A DNA stretch of 64,000 nt from NCBI RefSeq assembly GCF_036860675.1, contig NZ_JAYKGK010000001.1, positions 660,286 through 724,285 of the forward strand, in the 5' to 3' direction. The position numbers were made by a program, and so were the translations under genes. This document shows, piece after piece, positions 25,404-35,025 of the stretch. The stretch is from Rosettibacter primus (lineage in GTDB: Bacteria > Bacteroidota > Ignavibacteria > Ignavibacteriales > Melioribacteraceae). Below the pieces are notes generated by a model. That model had not been told where the DNA came from, did not search any database, and saw only the letters and a list, made by a program, of their open reading frames with translations. Each line of letters starts with the position of its first letter. Position 1 is the first letter of the stretch.

Positions 25404-26795
25404 CTACTCCACTTTTTTACCATTAATTATCACATTAATTAATTTGAGTTCTTCAACATTTTGCAATGAATTTTCCTTAGCAACGCCTTCAAAATTACAA
25501 TCAATAATTTGAACATTACGAATTGGCGAATCTTTCAGTCCAATAAATTCTAGTGCATATTCACTTTTTTTACTTGTTACTTTTTCCACTTTAATATTTC
25601 GAAATACTGGGGGGAATTTACCATCGTTGCCTTCATTCGGGTCATAACGCATATTTAATCTTATAACAGCATTGCTTACTTCTCCAACTTCTACATTTCT
25701 CATAAAAATATTTTCAACTACTCCACCTCTATAAGAATTAGACTTGATTCTTAATGCTCTATCAAGATTTGGGCTATCCATTTTACAATTCTCAATAAAT
25801 ACATTTCTACATCCTCCAGAAATTTCACTCCCAATTGATACCCCGCCATGCCCATCTTTCATAATAGAATTTCTAACTATAATATTTTCACTTGGAACAT
25901 TAATTCTTCTTCCATCAAGATTTCTACCTGATTTTATTGCAATGCAATCATCTCCATTATCAAAATAACAATTATCAATCAACACATTTTTACAAGATTC
26001 CGGGTCACAGCCATCTGTATTTGGTCCATCACTGATTGTTTTTACATTTTTAATTGTAATATTCTCTGATAGTACTGGATGAATAATCCACATTGGAGAA
26101 TTTGTAATGGTAATATCTTCAAGAAGAATATTTTTACATTTAATAAATTGAACAAAATTTGGTCTTAAATAATATCCTTTACCAAAAATTCTTTTTTCAA
26201 CTGGTACCCCCTCATTATTCATTTTCATCAATCTTGGTCTTGAAATACTATCTCTTTGACTTGGCATTCCAGTAACCCACCCATAATTTTTGTTGCCGTT
26301 CCATTTCCACCAGTTTTCGGAACTTGCCTGGCCATCTAAAATTCCTTTCCCTGTAATTGCAATATTTTCCTGCTCATATGCATAGATAAGAGGAGAATAA
26401 TTAAAGCATTCTACTCCTTCCCATCTTGTAAATACAACTGGTAAATAATCATCTGGGTTGGTACTAAATTTTATTATTGTTCCTTCTTCCAGATGAAGAT
26501 TCACATTACTTTTAAGATGAATTGGACCACCACAATAATATTCACCTTTTGGCACCACAACTGTTCCACCACCATTGTTTGAACATTTTTCAATTGCATT
26601 TTTGATTGCCTCTCTAATATCTTTTTTTGCTTGTTCAATGCTTATGAAATCAAGAACATTATATTTTTTTTCAGAAAATTTTGGCGGGACAATATTTTTC
26701 AAAATTTCATCGGCTTTGTGCCATTCATCCTGTGCATTATTATTTGAATAAAAAAATATAGATAGTATCAATAAAATTAATTTTTGCTTTTTCAT
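25404..26795 (-). CDS. GH28 polygalacturonase (exported)
   Basis: A 463-residue protein: signal peptide (about 1-21, ending NNNAQ), then a right-handed beta-helix with all four GH28 signatures. These are NTDGCDPESC (first Asp), DNGDDCIAIKSG (Asp-Asp), GHGGVSIGSE (His) and ALRIKS (Arg-Ile-Lys), in the expected order from about residue 255 to 350. It hydrolyses alpha-1,4-galacturonan, probably from chain ends given the elaborated N-terminal domain. ATG 26795 is preferred over GTG 26801 because GAGG lies between them. It is adjacent to the LacI regulator (32 bases), consistent with a pectin-induced locus. Confidence 0.93.
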   Translation of the reverse strand: MKKQKLILLILSIFFYSNNNAQDEWHKADEILKNIVPPKFSEKKYNVLDFISIEQAKKDIREAIKNAIEKCSNNGGGTVVVPKGEYYCGGPIHLKSNVNLHLEEGTIIKFSTNPDDYLPVVFTRWEGVECFNYSPLIYAYEQENIAITGKGILDGQASSENWWKWNGNKNYGWVTGMPSQRDSISRPRLMKMNNEGVPVEKRIFGKGYYLRPNFVQFIKCKNILLEDITITNSPMWIIHPVLSENITIKNVKTISDGPNTDGCDPESCKNVLIDNCYFDNGDDCIAIKSGRNLDGRRINVPSENIIVRNSIMKDGHGGVSIGSEISGGCRNVFIENCKMDSPNLDRALRIKSNSYRGGVVENIFMRNVEVGEVSNAVIRLNMRYDPNEGNDGKFPPVFRNIKVEKVTSKKSEYALEFIGLKDSPIRNVQIIDCNFEGVAKENSLQNVEELKLINVIINGKKVE

Positions 26796-26833
26796 GCTCA
26801 CCTCATTCTATGTTAAAATATGATGTGTAATAA

Positions 26834-27865
26834 TCAGAATGAATATTGTTTCTTTATACAGGTACCTCGTAAAATCAACTCAGTATCGATAACAATATTT
26901 TTAGGGTTAAATTCATCCTGATTATTAATGTTTTCAAAAAGAATTTCCATTGCGTGCTGGCTTAATAAATTAGTGGATTGGTCAACACAACTTAAAGGCG
27001 GGCAAAGAAATTCCTGAACTTTCGCATTACCAAAACAAATTAAATCTATATCCTCAGGAATTCGCAATCCAACTTCCTTTGCTGCCGTATATACTCCAAG
27101 TGCAACTGGAAAAGTAACAGTAAATATAAATTCAGGTAAATTATTTTGTTTATAAAGTTTCATGAATGCATTATAACCATATTCTTCTCCAAAACCACCT
27201 TCTATGACCCAATCAGGATTTATTTCAATCCCATATTTTTCCATAGCATCTTTGAAACCCAATAATCTCTCTTTACCGATATTGATATTAGTATAACCTG
27301 CAAAATGTGCAATTTTTGTGTACCCAAGTTTTATAGCATGTTCAACAGCTTTGAATGCACCACCTCTATCGTCAACAGTAACAGTACTTATATTTTTAAG
27401 TGAAGGGACTCTATCAATAAATACAATTGGGATTTCTCTCTTCAATACCGTTTCAAAAATTTCATAATTATTGGTATGTTGTGTTATAGATACAATAATG
27501 CCATCAACTTTCATAGCCAATAATGTATGAATATGCTTTCTTTCGAGTTCTGTATTTTCTTGAGAAACAGTAAGAATAATTTCATAATTATGTTCCATCC
27601 CGATTCTATAAATATTTTCTATTATAGAACCAAAAAAGAAATGAGCAATTTTAGGAACAACGACTCCAATTGTATTTGACCTTCTTGCAGATAAACTACG
27701 GGCTATAAGATTTGGAGTATAGTCAAGTTCTTCGGCAAGTTTTTTTATTTTTTTTGTTGTTTCAGGGGAAATATCTGGATGATTTCTTAATGCTTTAGAT
27801 ACTGTTACAGTTGATACATTCAATATCTTAGCAATATCACTTAAAGTAACAGGTTTCGATTTCAT
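26834..27865 (-). CDS. LacI/GalR-family transcriptional regulator
   Basis: A 343-residue LacI-type repressor. The HTH is at about 5-28 (TLSDIAKILNVSTVTVSKALRNHP) and the hinge helix at about 48-60 (NLIARSLSARRSNTIGVVVP). A periplasmic-binding-protein-like effector domain follows (HFFFGSIIENIYRIGMEHNYEII, MKVDGIIVSIT, PIVFIDRVP). The effector is probably a pectin- or uronate-derived sugar by position, but that is inference. The gene lies between the polygalacturonase and the terminator of the beta-helix gene. I could not identify a convincing palindromic operator near it. Confidence 0.92.
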   Translation of the reverse strand: MKSKPVTLSDIAKILNVSTVTVSKALRNHPDISPETTKKIKKLAEELDYTPNLIARSLSARRSNTIGVVVPKIAHFFFGSIIENIYRIGMEHNYEIILTVSQENTELERKHIHTLLAMKVDGIIVSITQHTNNYEIFETVLKREIPIVFIDRVPSLKNISTVTVDDRGGAFKAVEHAIKLGYTKIAHFAGYTNINIGKERLLGFKDAMEKYGIEINPDWVIEGGFGEEYGYNAFMKLYKQNNLPEFIFTVTFPVALGVYTAAKEVGLRIPEDIDLICFGNAKVQEFLCPPLSCVDQSTNLLSQHAMEILFENINNQDEFNPKNIVIDTELILRGTCIKKQYSF

Positions 27866-27960
27866 ATTTATACTTTTAGTAATTCAATCCAAAGAATAAT
27901 GTTATGTTATTTAATTACTTACCACAAAAATAATAATTTTGATTAACTTTTTTATTATAC

Positions 27961-27997
27961 ACTTATTAAAAAGGGATGACTTATTTCAGTCATCCCT
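27961..27997 (-). terminator. Intrinsic terminator after the beta-helix gene
   Basis: On the minus strand a perfect 10-bp stem AGGGATGACT / AGTCATCCCT (27972-27981 with 27988-27997) with a 6-base loop is followed by TTTTAATAAG. It lies 10 bases after the stop at 28008. Confidence 0.88.
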
Positions 27998-28007
27998 GAT
28001 TGCATAT

Positions 28008-29711
28008 TTATTTAATCAATGTCATTTTTCTTGTAAGAGTTATTTCATCAGTCTTTAACTGGTAGAAATAAATTCCGCTTGATAATGTTTGGCCAGATAA
28101 ATTTTTCCCGTTCCATGTAACTGTATATTTACCAGCATTTTGAATCTGATTGTTAACAAGTTTTGCAACTTCTTGACCAAGTGAATTATAAATTGTCAAT
28201 GTTACATTGGAAGTTTTTGGCAAACTATAGGTAATATTTGTAGATGGATTAAATGGATTCGGATAATTTTGTTCTAGGATATAGTCATAAACCAAAATTA
28301 TATCTTTTTCAACATCAACTGTTTCTCCAGCTTCCCAGCGAACTTTTAGTTCTGGAAACCAATTTAAATCGCCAACAGGGAATCCTCTTTCAGCACTATA
28401 ATATGCTTCAACATTAGTATCATAAGAGCAATCAAGTGTATCTTCAAAATATTTATAAGTTCTTCTATCCATATCGTGCAGATTTTTATTCCATTTATCT
28501 GAAGGTGTATTTTTAGTTTTATTCCCACCATCAGGGCTTTCATACCATTCCATCATATTAATCATTAATCTTGGGATTTCTTTCAGTTTCAAATTAATTT
28601 TCTTAAATGCAGTTGCAGCTGCTGCACCAAGTCTGCTTTTAATATGTAGTGATAATGGAGAACCTTCTCCAAATCCATACTTTGTTAAAAAGCTTTGTCC
28701 TTCTGGAGAAATAACATAGTAGTTATTTTTAACAGTCCATTGAGTAGTATCATTTGGAGCACTGAAAATCCATGTAATCCTATTATTCCCATTAGCATAA
28801 GTTTCGCCAGTATTAGCCCATTCTGCAGCTCTCGTAGCATCTGTAGAATCCTCACCTAAGGCAAATGCATCATAGAATAAATTATTCTTTATAATTACTT
28901 CTTTGCCGACATTACCTAAAGAAAGTAAGCCATGGAAACCCATACCATTAACAAAGGAATTATGGTTAATTAAACAATATTGAATTCCACCTGTCCCAGC
29001 AAGAGGATTACTAAAGTTGTAATGTCTAATAACACGGTCCTGATAATTTACAAAAGTATTATTAACGAGAATAAGAGAATCACAAGAAGCTTCTCTTAAA
29101 TCGATACCTTTACCAGCTCCAAGATTTGAACGGCCAAGAAATCCCATATTAGCAAATATTGTATTGGTTACTTTAACTTTCTTTGTTGCACTTCCAGTTC
29201 GAATATGTTGACCATTAATATTATTAAAAATACAATCATCAATAATAATAGAGGAACCTTCCTGAGTTGTATTAATAATGCCACCCTGCAAGTTATCGAG
29301 ATAATCGCTGCTTGCCTCAAAATATCCAGATACTGCAATATTTTTCATTTCTAAATTCCCACCCTGAAGAACAAAGAGATTTCCTGGAGGATTTTGTGGA
29401 TTGCTTCCTGTTCCAGTTGGGAATTGATAAATAATTGGCTTCTTAGGACCATAGCATACTAATCTAATAGTTACTCCTTTAGCTATATTAAATTGTTCTG
29501 TATTAAGATAGATACCACCGCTTTGAAGTTCATAAACACGGTCAGGTAATACTCCATGATTAGCTGCAGTATCAGCTTTAATTTGAGCTATTATGTATGA
29601 CCCGGGTGTACCATCATAAGGTTTAAGCTTAAGTACATTTTGACCAAACACATATGATGTAATAAACAAAAGTAAAAATGAAGATAAGATTAGGTTGTTT
29701 TTCTTTTTCAT
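28008..29711 (-). CDS. Exported beta-helix (pectate-lyase-like) protein with C-terminal sorting domain
   Basis: A 567-residue secreted protein: signal peptide (about 1-23, ending YVFGQ) and an N-terminal domain of the DUF4957 type often found in polysaccharide loci. A right-handed beta-helix region (about 90-330) has repeated NNTFVN / NHNSFVNG / KNNLFYD rungs. The C-terminal sorting domain carries EQNYPNPFNPSTNITYSLP (about 490 on) and ends ITLTRKMTLIK, marking secretion and surface attachment by the type IX-like route. A pectate-lyase or related role is inferred from the fold and neighbours; no catalytic set was identified. ATG 29711 is chosen over 29759 because GGAGG lies seven bases before it. 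Confidence 0.8.
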   Translation of the reverse strand: MKKKNNLILSSFLLLFITSYVFGQNVLKLKPYDGTPGSYIIAQIKADTAANHGVLPDRVYELQSGGIYLNTEQFNIAKGVTIRLVCYGPKKPIIYQFPTGTGSNPQNPPGNLFVLQGGNLEMKNIAVSGYFEASSDYLDNLQGGIINTTQEGSSIIIDDCIFNNINGQHIRTGSATKKVKVTNTIFANMGFLGRSNLGAGKGIDLREASCDSLILVNNTFVNYQDRVIRHYNFSNPLAGTGGIQYCLINHNSFVNGMGFHGLLSLGNVGKEVIIKNNLFYDAFALGEDSTDATRAAEWANTGETYANGNNRITWIFSAPNDTTQWTVKNNYYVISPEGQSFLTKYGFGEGSPLSLHIKSRLGAAAATAFKKINLKLKEIPRLMINMMEWYESPDGGNKTKNTPSDKWNKNLHDMDRRTYKYFEDTLDCSYDTNVEAYYSAERGFPVGDLNWFPELKVRWEAGETVDVEKDIILVYDYILEQNYPNPFNPSTNITYSLPKTSNVTLTIYNSLGQEVAKLVNNQIQNAGKYTVTWNGKNLSGQTLSSGIYFYQLKTDEITLTRKMTLIK

Positions 29712-29774
29712 GGTGCCTCCATGGTTTTGTTGATGGATAATATGTTTTTTATAATCCATATATGGTTTAATAAA

Positions 29775-32700
29775 TTATAAATCTATTTTAATCCCTAAAT
29801 CAGCTGTTAATCCGTAACGCTCACTTGTATTTAGAATTTTATAGCCATTTACGCGGTTATATATCAAATTTTCTTCTTTAATATTTGTCAAATTATTAAT
29901 ATTCAGAAGAACTGCTATATTATCATTGTATTGATACTTAAGAGCAAAATCCAATCTTGTAAACGGATTTATTATAACATCTCCTCTTCCACTTGGTGAA
30001 AATGATAGATTATATTCTGATTGATGGAACAATGAGATACGGGCAGATACAGGACCAATATCATAACCTAAGGCTATGTTTCCAAAAAATTCCGGTTGAT
30101 TTTCCAATTGTTGTTTGACTTCAATTGCATGTTCTGAATATTGTGGGACTTTTATTTTTATCCCGGGTAAAATTTCTTTTTCAACAAAAGTAGTATCTGT
30201 CTTTGAACCAATAAGCCAGGTTTCAGAACGAACAAGTGATGCATTATAGCTTAAGACAAAGTTTCGTAAAAATCCGGGTAAAAATGTAAAATTAATTTGA
30301 TGCTCAAATTCAAATCCCCATACTTTTGTTGGTTTAGGCGAATTATAAGGAACTGTTAAAGCATAACTGCCACTGTGAAGTGTTTTCCAACTCAAGCCAA
30401 GATAATGAAACAAAGTATCACCAGTAGTATTAATTCTATTGAGCATATGGTACATATCTTTTATCTCTTTATAGAATGCAGAAATTGAAATTAAACCAAT
30501 ATCATTTCCAAAGAATGATGTATTAATTTCATAGTTCCAAGCTTGTGCAGTTTTTAATATTGGATTACCAACAATCAGTTGTTTATCAATACCAACTTGA
30601 GCAGGACGCCATGCAAAATATTTACTCAATCTCATATTAAAATCTGGTCTTGCTAAAGCTTTATAGGCTGCAATTCGGATGCTCATAAAGTTTGTGGGTT
30701 TAATATTAAGATGAAAATTCGGCAAATAAATTGTTTGAGTGAAGTTTGAAGATGTATCTTTTGTTACACCAAGAGGAATCGGGAATCCACCAATTTGACT
30801 CGGAGAATATTTTGATTTGTAATCATTATCTTCTCTTTCAATTCTCAATCCAGCAATGAAAGTTATGTTCTGTCCAATTTTGAGTGTATTCATTATATAA
30901 CCAGCAGAAACACTTTCCGATATATCGTAATAATTAGCTTGATTTGACGGGTCTAAATTATATTCTCTTTTAACACCATTTTTATCTATTCCATTTTTAT
31001 TCAGTTCATACCATTGACGCATTTTATCTCTGTTAATTAAAGGATATAATTTGTAAGAAGCATATAAATCTCTTGAAGCTGGGGTATCGTCGAGAAATTC
31101 AATAAATGCTAATGTATTATTAAGAGGGTTTTGCAAATATCTTTGATAGAAAGCATCGAACAAAGTTCCGCTTAAATTTTTTGGTTGTATTTTCCCATCG
31201 GCTGTTAATTCATATGGCTGCCAGTAACCTAAATAATATGGGGCATATTGTGAAGTTGTAACATTTGACCTGCTTTTAATTTTATATTTAGCTCCAAATT
31301 TAAATTCGCCTGACATTAAATTTCCAATCATATAATTTCTTGAAGCATTAAGAAAAGCAGTTCTTTCTTTTTCAAAGTTTCTTTGTGTATAATAATAAGC
31401 TTCATATAGAGTAGCTGTTCTAAAATTATTATAAGCAAAAGGAATTAATTTTTCCGGGTTAGATTTCAAACTTGGAGTATTTGCCATACCGGAAACACCA
31501 GCATTAGAAGGTTCATGAAAATCTATACTGTAATCAAATGGATAATCAGCTTCTGATTGAGCATAAGATAATCCCCAGTTTAACTTAAGTCCAAGCAAAT
31601 TATTTTCACCGGCAATAGAACTGTTGAATGTTTTAATTTCCTGTTCTCTATCTCTGAATGAATATGTTACAGTTCCGCCAACTCCGCCTCCCGATGGATA
31701 GTCTCTTGAATGAATAATATAATCTCGTTTAGTACTATTATAGACATTATTAATTTTTATATTTCCTTCATCAGGTGTATTAATGTCGAACATAATTCCA
31801 CCACCATTACGAGTTCTAATCTCATCAGTAAATTCAAGTGTAAAATTATTAATTGCATAATCAGTTTGATTATTTATAGTTTGGTCATAGTCAAGGTCGT
31901 ATTTTTCGTTACTTCTAATTTTGCTTTCGGCATTTGCATTAACTCTGACTCCAAGCATGTCATTAAAAAATCTTTCTCCATACTTAAAAGAAAAATCGTA
32001 CTGCTTTGCAGAATTCATTACATTATTATAGCCGCCTTTTAATACTGCGTTTATTTCTCTAAGAGATGGAGCCTTTTTCGTTACCAGATTTATACTCCCT
32101 GCAATAGCATCAGCATCTTTATCTGAGGTAAGTGCTTTATAAAGTTCAATTCCTGCGAGTGAACTTTGAGAAATTGTACTTAAATCTAAACCACGGCTAT
32201 CTGCATCAGTTGATGCTATCCTAATTCCATCAATTGTTACAGATGTATATTTATCACTTAATCCTCTCAAAATTACTTTATTAGCTTCGCCACCTGAACG
32301 AAGTATAGATACCCCTGGAAGTCTGCCAATTGATTCTGCTGCATTCGCATCAGGTAATTCTTTAATCTTTTCCTCAGATACAACATTAATAATTGTGTTC
32401 GAAGTTAATTGTTGGTTAATAGCTGCAGCTTGACCAACTGCTTGAGCAGTAATTATTACCTCAGTTCCTTCTATAACATCAGGTACTAATTTAAAATTGA
32501 ATATAACTGTTTTATTTTTTTGTATAACGACATCATAAACTTTTGGTTTATAGCCAACATAAGAAACTTTCACTTTGTATGTGCCTTCTGGGATTCTGTT
32601 AATAATATATTGACCTTCAATATCTGTTGCGCTCCCTAAAGAAGTGCCTAACAAAAACACATTTGCACCAATCAAACTTTCATTTGTAAGTGAATCAGTA

Positions 32701-32789
32701 ACAGAACCTCTTAAATTACCCTGAGCGTTTATTATCCCAAAAGTAAATAATAACATTAATAAACCACTTTTAATGAAATTTAACTTCAT
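29775..32789 (-). CDS. TonB-dependent receptor with carboxypeptidase-like domain (SusC-like)
   Basis: A 1004-residue outer-membrane receptor. The signal peptide (about 1-22) is followed by a CarboxypepD_reg-like domain (GSVTDSLTNESLIGANVFLLG, about 28-110). The plug domain has LPDANAAESIGRLPGVSILR, VILRGLSDKYTSVTIDGIR and IELYKALTSDKDADAIAGSINL, then comes a large barrel ending LTADLGIKIDL. Such receptors import oligosaccharides with TonB energy. No SusD-like lipoprotein gene adjoins, unlike typical Bacteroidetes loci. The start ATG 32789 has AAGGGAGAT upstream and is preferred over 32822. The beta-helix gene begins 63 bases downstream. Confidence 0.92.
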   Translation of the reverse strand: MKLNFIKSGLLMLLFTFGIINAQGNLRGSVTDSLTNESLIGANVFLLGTSLGSATDIEGQYIINRIPEGTYKVKVSYVGYKPKVYDVVIQKNKTVIFNFKLVPDVIEGTEVIITAQAVGQAAAINQQLTSNTIINVVSEEKIKELPDANAAESIGRLPGVSILRSGGEANKVILRGLSDKYTSVTIDGIRIASTDADSRGLDLSTISQSSLAGIELYKALTSDKDADAIAGSINLVTKKAPSLREINAVLKGGYNNVMNSAKQYDFSFKYGERFFNDMLGVRVNANAESKIRSNEKYDLDYDQTINNQTDYAINNFTLEFTDEIRTRNGGGIMFDINTPDEGNIKINNVYNSTKRDYIIHSRDYPSGGGVGGTVTYSFRDREQEIKTFNSSIAGENNLLGLKLNWGLSYAQSEADYPFDYSIDFHEPSNAGVSGMANTPSLKSNPEKLIPFAYNNFRTATLYEAYYYTQRNFEKERTAFLNASRNYMIGNLMSGEFKFGAKYKIKSRSNVTTSQYAPYYLGYWQPYELTADGKIQPKNLSGTLFDAFYQRYLQNPLNNTLAFIEFLDDTPASRDLYASYKLYPLINRDKMRQWYELNKNGIDKNGVKREYNLDPSNQANYYDISESVSAGYIMNTLKIGQNITFIAGLRIEREDNDYKSKYSPSQIGGFPIPLGVTKDTSSNFTQTIYLPNFHLNIKPTNFMSIRIAAYKALARPDFNMRLSKYFAWRPAQVGIDKQLIVGNPILKTAQAWNYEINTSFFGNDIGLISISAFYKEIKDMYHMLNRINTTGDTLFHYLGLSWKTLHSGSYALTVPYNSPKPTKVWGFEFEHQINFTFLPGFLRNFVLSYNASLVRSETWLIGSKTDTTFVEKEILPGIKIKVPQYSEHAIEVKQQLENQPEFFGNIALGYDIGPVSARISLFHQSEYNLSFSPSGRGDVIINPFTRLDFALKYQYNDNIAVLLNINNLTNIKEENLIYNRVNGYKILNTSERYGLTADLGIKIDL

Positions 32790-33220
32790 ACTCTTATCTC
32801 CCTTTATAAACTTTGTTTTCAATTAAATAATAAATGTGAAAAAGATAAGATAAAATTAGAACAATAAAGTCATTGTTTACTTAATTGATAACTTAACTTG
32901 CCAAATTTTATTTTAATTGTCAAGAACTTTTTACGAAATTATTTTATAATTATTACAATATATCCATTTAAAAATAGTAGCATTCTTCCATTCTATTTGC
33001 AAAAAGGATTATAATAAAAATTACTTTTATATAAGGCTTTATTATAAGATATATTAAATGTTACTTTATTCATCACTAAGTTCTAAATTTTAACTTTGGC
33101 AGGCTATACTTTTGAGACCTACTATAATTATAACGAAAGGATTACGTTTACGATTTTAATTATAGATTAATTAGTAATCTTACACTACAATAAAAGGATT
33201 ATCTATTTCACAAGAGGATG
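32790..33220. other. Intergenic region upstream of the SusC-like receptor
   Basis: About 430 bases with no coding character, between the phoH 3' end and the receptor gene. It contains an inverted repeat CTATAATTA...TAATTATAG (33122-33130 with 33157-33165, 26-base loop) and three AAAGGATTA copies near 33004, 33136 and 33194. Regulation of the pectin locus probably resides here, but no operator or promoter consensus could be fixed. Confidence 0.4.
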
Positions 33221-34225
33221 TTATTCCTTTGAAGTATTAGTACCATTATAATGCTTTTCGTAAGCATCTATAATATCTTTCACAAGTTTATGACGAACTA
33301 CGTCTGACTTATCAAAATAAACAAAACTAACGCCTTCAATATCTTTAAGAATTTCTTTAACCTGAACCAACCCACTTTGAGAATAGGATGGTAAATCAAT
33401 TTGAGTAATATCTCCTGTTATAATTGCTTTTGAATTTGGGCCTAATCTTGTCAAAAACATTTTCATTTGCATACCGGTTGCATTTTGTGCCTCATCAAGA
33501 ATTACATAAGCATTATTAAGTGTTCTGCCTCTCATGTAAGCAAGTGGAACTATTTCAATAATTCCTTTCTCAATATAATTTCTTAACTGTTCTGCTGGGA
33601 GCATTTCTTCAAGTGCATCATAGAGTGGTCTTAGGTATGGGTCAATCTTTTCTTTAAGGTCGCCAGGCAAAAAACCCAAACTTTCACCGGCTTCAACTGC
33701 TGGTCGTGCTAAAATTATTTTCTTTACAATTCCTTTTTTTAATGCAGCAATTGCAAGAGCTACAGCAAGATATGTTTTACCGGTTCCTGCCGGCCCAATA
33801 GCAAAACAAATATCATTTTCTTTTACGCTTTTTATGTAATTGATTTGGTTTTGAGTTTTAGCTTTTATAACATCTTTCTTTGAATACAAAACAATATTAT
33901 CATATTCATTTTCACTAATAATTTCTTTGCCCTGAAGTGTTAAATCTATAATTGTTTCAACATCATTTGGTTGAAGTTTGCCTGTTGTATTAAGGACAAA
34001 AATCATTTCCTTAAAAACTTTTTCAATTGCATTTACTTCTTCTTCCACGCCCTGAATAATAACATTATCTCCACGCACAATAATATTGCTTGAAAATCTA
34101 TCTTCGAGAGGCTTGAGATTAGAATCTCTGTACCCCAGCAAAGATATTAAATCGACATTTTCTAATTTTAATTGCTTCTCTATTTGCGTAGCTACCTCCT
34201 TAATTATAAAAAAAGCCCTCTTCAT
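33221..34225 (-). CDS. phoH: PhoH-like ATPase
   Basis: The frame from ATG 34225 has 334 codons. PhoH-type P-loop ATPase motifs are GPAGTGKTYLAVALA (Walker A, about 145-159), ARPAVEAGESLGFLPGD, YVILDEAQNAT (Walker B, about 240) and TGDITQIDLP, after an N-terminal KH-like domain. The family is linked to RNA metabolism and ribosome-associated functions. The first 8 codons are the 3' arm and T-tract of an intrinsic terminator. An ideal AAGGAGG then sits five bases ahead of an ACG codon (codon 13), and no ATG/GTG/TTG follows before the conserved domain. The real start is therefore probably codon 13 (TQIEKQLKLENVDL). Full-length domain otherwise. Confidence 0.93.
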   Translation of the reverse strand: MKRAFFIIKEVATQIEKQLKLENVDLISLLGYRDSNLKPLEDRFSSNIIVRGDNVIIQGVEEEVNAIEKVFKEMIFVLNTTGKLQPNDVETIIDLTLQGKEIISENEYDNIVLYSKKDVIKAKTQNQINYIKSVKENDICFAIGPAGTGKTYLAVALAIAALKKGIVKKIILARPAVEAGESLGFLPGDLKEKIDPYLRPLYDALEEMLPAEQLRNYIEKGIIEIVPLAYMRGRTLNNAYVILDEAQNATGMQMKMFLTRLGPNSKAIITGDITQIDLPSYSQSGLVQVKEILKDIEGVSFVYFDKSDVVRHKLVKDIIDAYEKHYNGTNTSKE

Positions 34226-34245
34226 TAATAAATGAAAAGGGCTTT
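34205..34245 (-). terminator. Intrinsic terminator of the LysM gene, overlapping phoH 5' frame
   Basis: On the minus strand AAAGCCCT / AGGGCTTT (8 bp) encloses a second 6-bp stem TTCATT / AATGAA with a 4-base loop, and is followed by TTTT. It lies about 40 bases after the LysM stop and only a few bases before the phoH ribosome-binding site, leaving no room for a separate promoter after it. Confidence 0.85.
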
Positions 34246-34285
34246 ATGAAAAAATTATCTAACACCTTTTGAAATTATCACCCAA

Positions 34286-34990
34286 TTATTTAGCAGACTG
34301 TGTTTGTGTTGGCGGAGCTGGTTTATAATTTCTTCTAATCTTATCATACTTTGCTTTTTCTTCTTCAGTCAAATTTGGAATCTTAAATACCTGTTTTGGA
34401 TAAATCAAATCTGGGTTTTTAATTTGATCTCTATTAGCTTTATAAATTATAGGCCATGCGAATGGATTATCGTAATGTTCTTTCTTTTTAGCAATATTCC
34501 ACAGGCAGTCGCCTTTTACAACTGTATAATTAATTTCTTTTGGAGCTTCAACCCATGCATCAAGTTTTCTTTGCAATTGGTTATGAACCTTATCAAAAAA
34601 TTCTGGAAGAGCAGAAATTTTATTTTTCTTCATTGCATCTAATTCTGCCTGTCGATCAGCCTTTGGAGCTTCTTTGTTGTCAATTTTCTTTGTTAATGCA
34701 TCAAGTTGATTTCTAAAATTATCTATGTCAGCTTTTGAAGATGCACCAACCATAGCGTATAATTCCTTCATACAATCATCATAAGATTGCAATTTTTCAC
34801 TTGTAGCTTTTAAGTCAGCAACTTCTTTTTTAAGAGCATTTAGTTCTGTTGTTAACGAAGCTTTTCTTTCTGTAAGACGATTAATTTCGTTCTGCCACTC
34901 CTCTTTAGTCAATTCTTGCTGTTGCGCAAAAACGTTAGCCGAGAGGAGTATTAAAGCTGTAATTGTCAATAAAAATTTGTAAACTTTCAT
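34286..34990 (-). CDS. Exported coiled-coil protein with C-terminal LysM domain
   Basis: A 234-residue protein: signal peptide (about 1-22, ANVFA), a coiled coil at about 26-75 (NRLTERKASLTTELNALKKE), a Lys-rich middle, and one LysM domain at about 154-206 (YTVVKGDCLWNIAKK...PDLIYPKQVFKIP). LysM binds peptidoglycan. The TQTQSAK tail is disordered. It follows the small coiled-coil lipoprotein gene by 35 bases. The pair look like envelope-associated, peptidoglycan-binding structural proteins; the function is otherwise unknown. Both have AAGGAG-like ribosome-binding sites. Confidence 0.88.
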   Translation of the reverse strand: MKVYKFLLTITALILLSANVFAQQQELTKEEWQNEINRLTERKASLTTELNALKKEVADLKATSEKLQSYDDCMKELYAMVGASSKADIDNFRNQLDALTKKIDNKEAPKADRQAELDAMKKNKISALPEFFDKVHNQLQRKLDAWVEAPKEINYTVVKGDCLWNIAKKKEHYDNPFAWPIIYKANRDQIKNPDLIYPKQVFKIPNLTEEEKAKYDKIRRNYKPAPPTQTQSAK

Positions 34991-35025
34991 CTATTCCTCC
35001 TTTTTTGATTATTAAACTTTTTGAA

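Noticed and set aside
33141..33156. Possible LacI operator ATTACGTTTACGAT upstream of the SusC-like gene
   Set aside because: Only half of the positions are symmetric around the central CG, and no second copy was found near the other genes of the locus.
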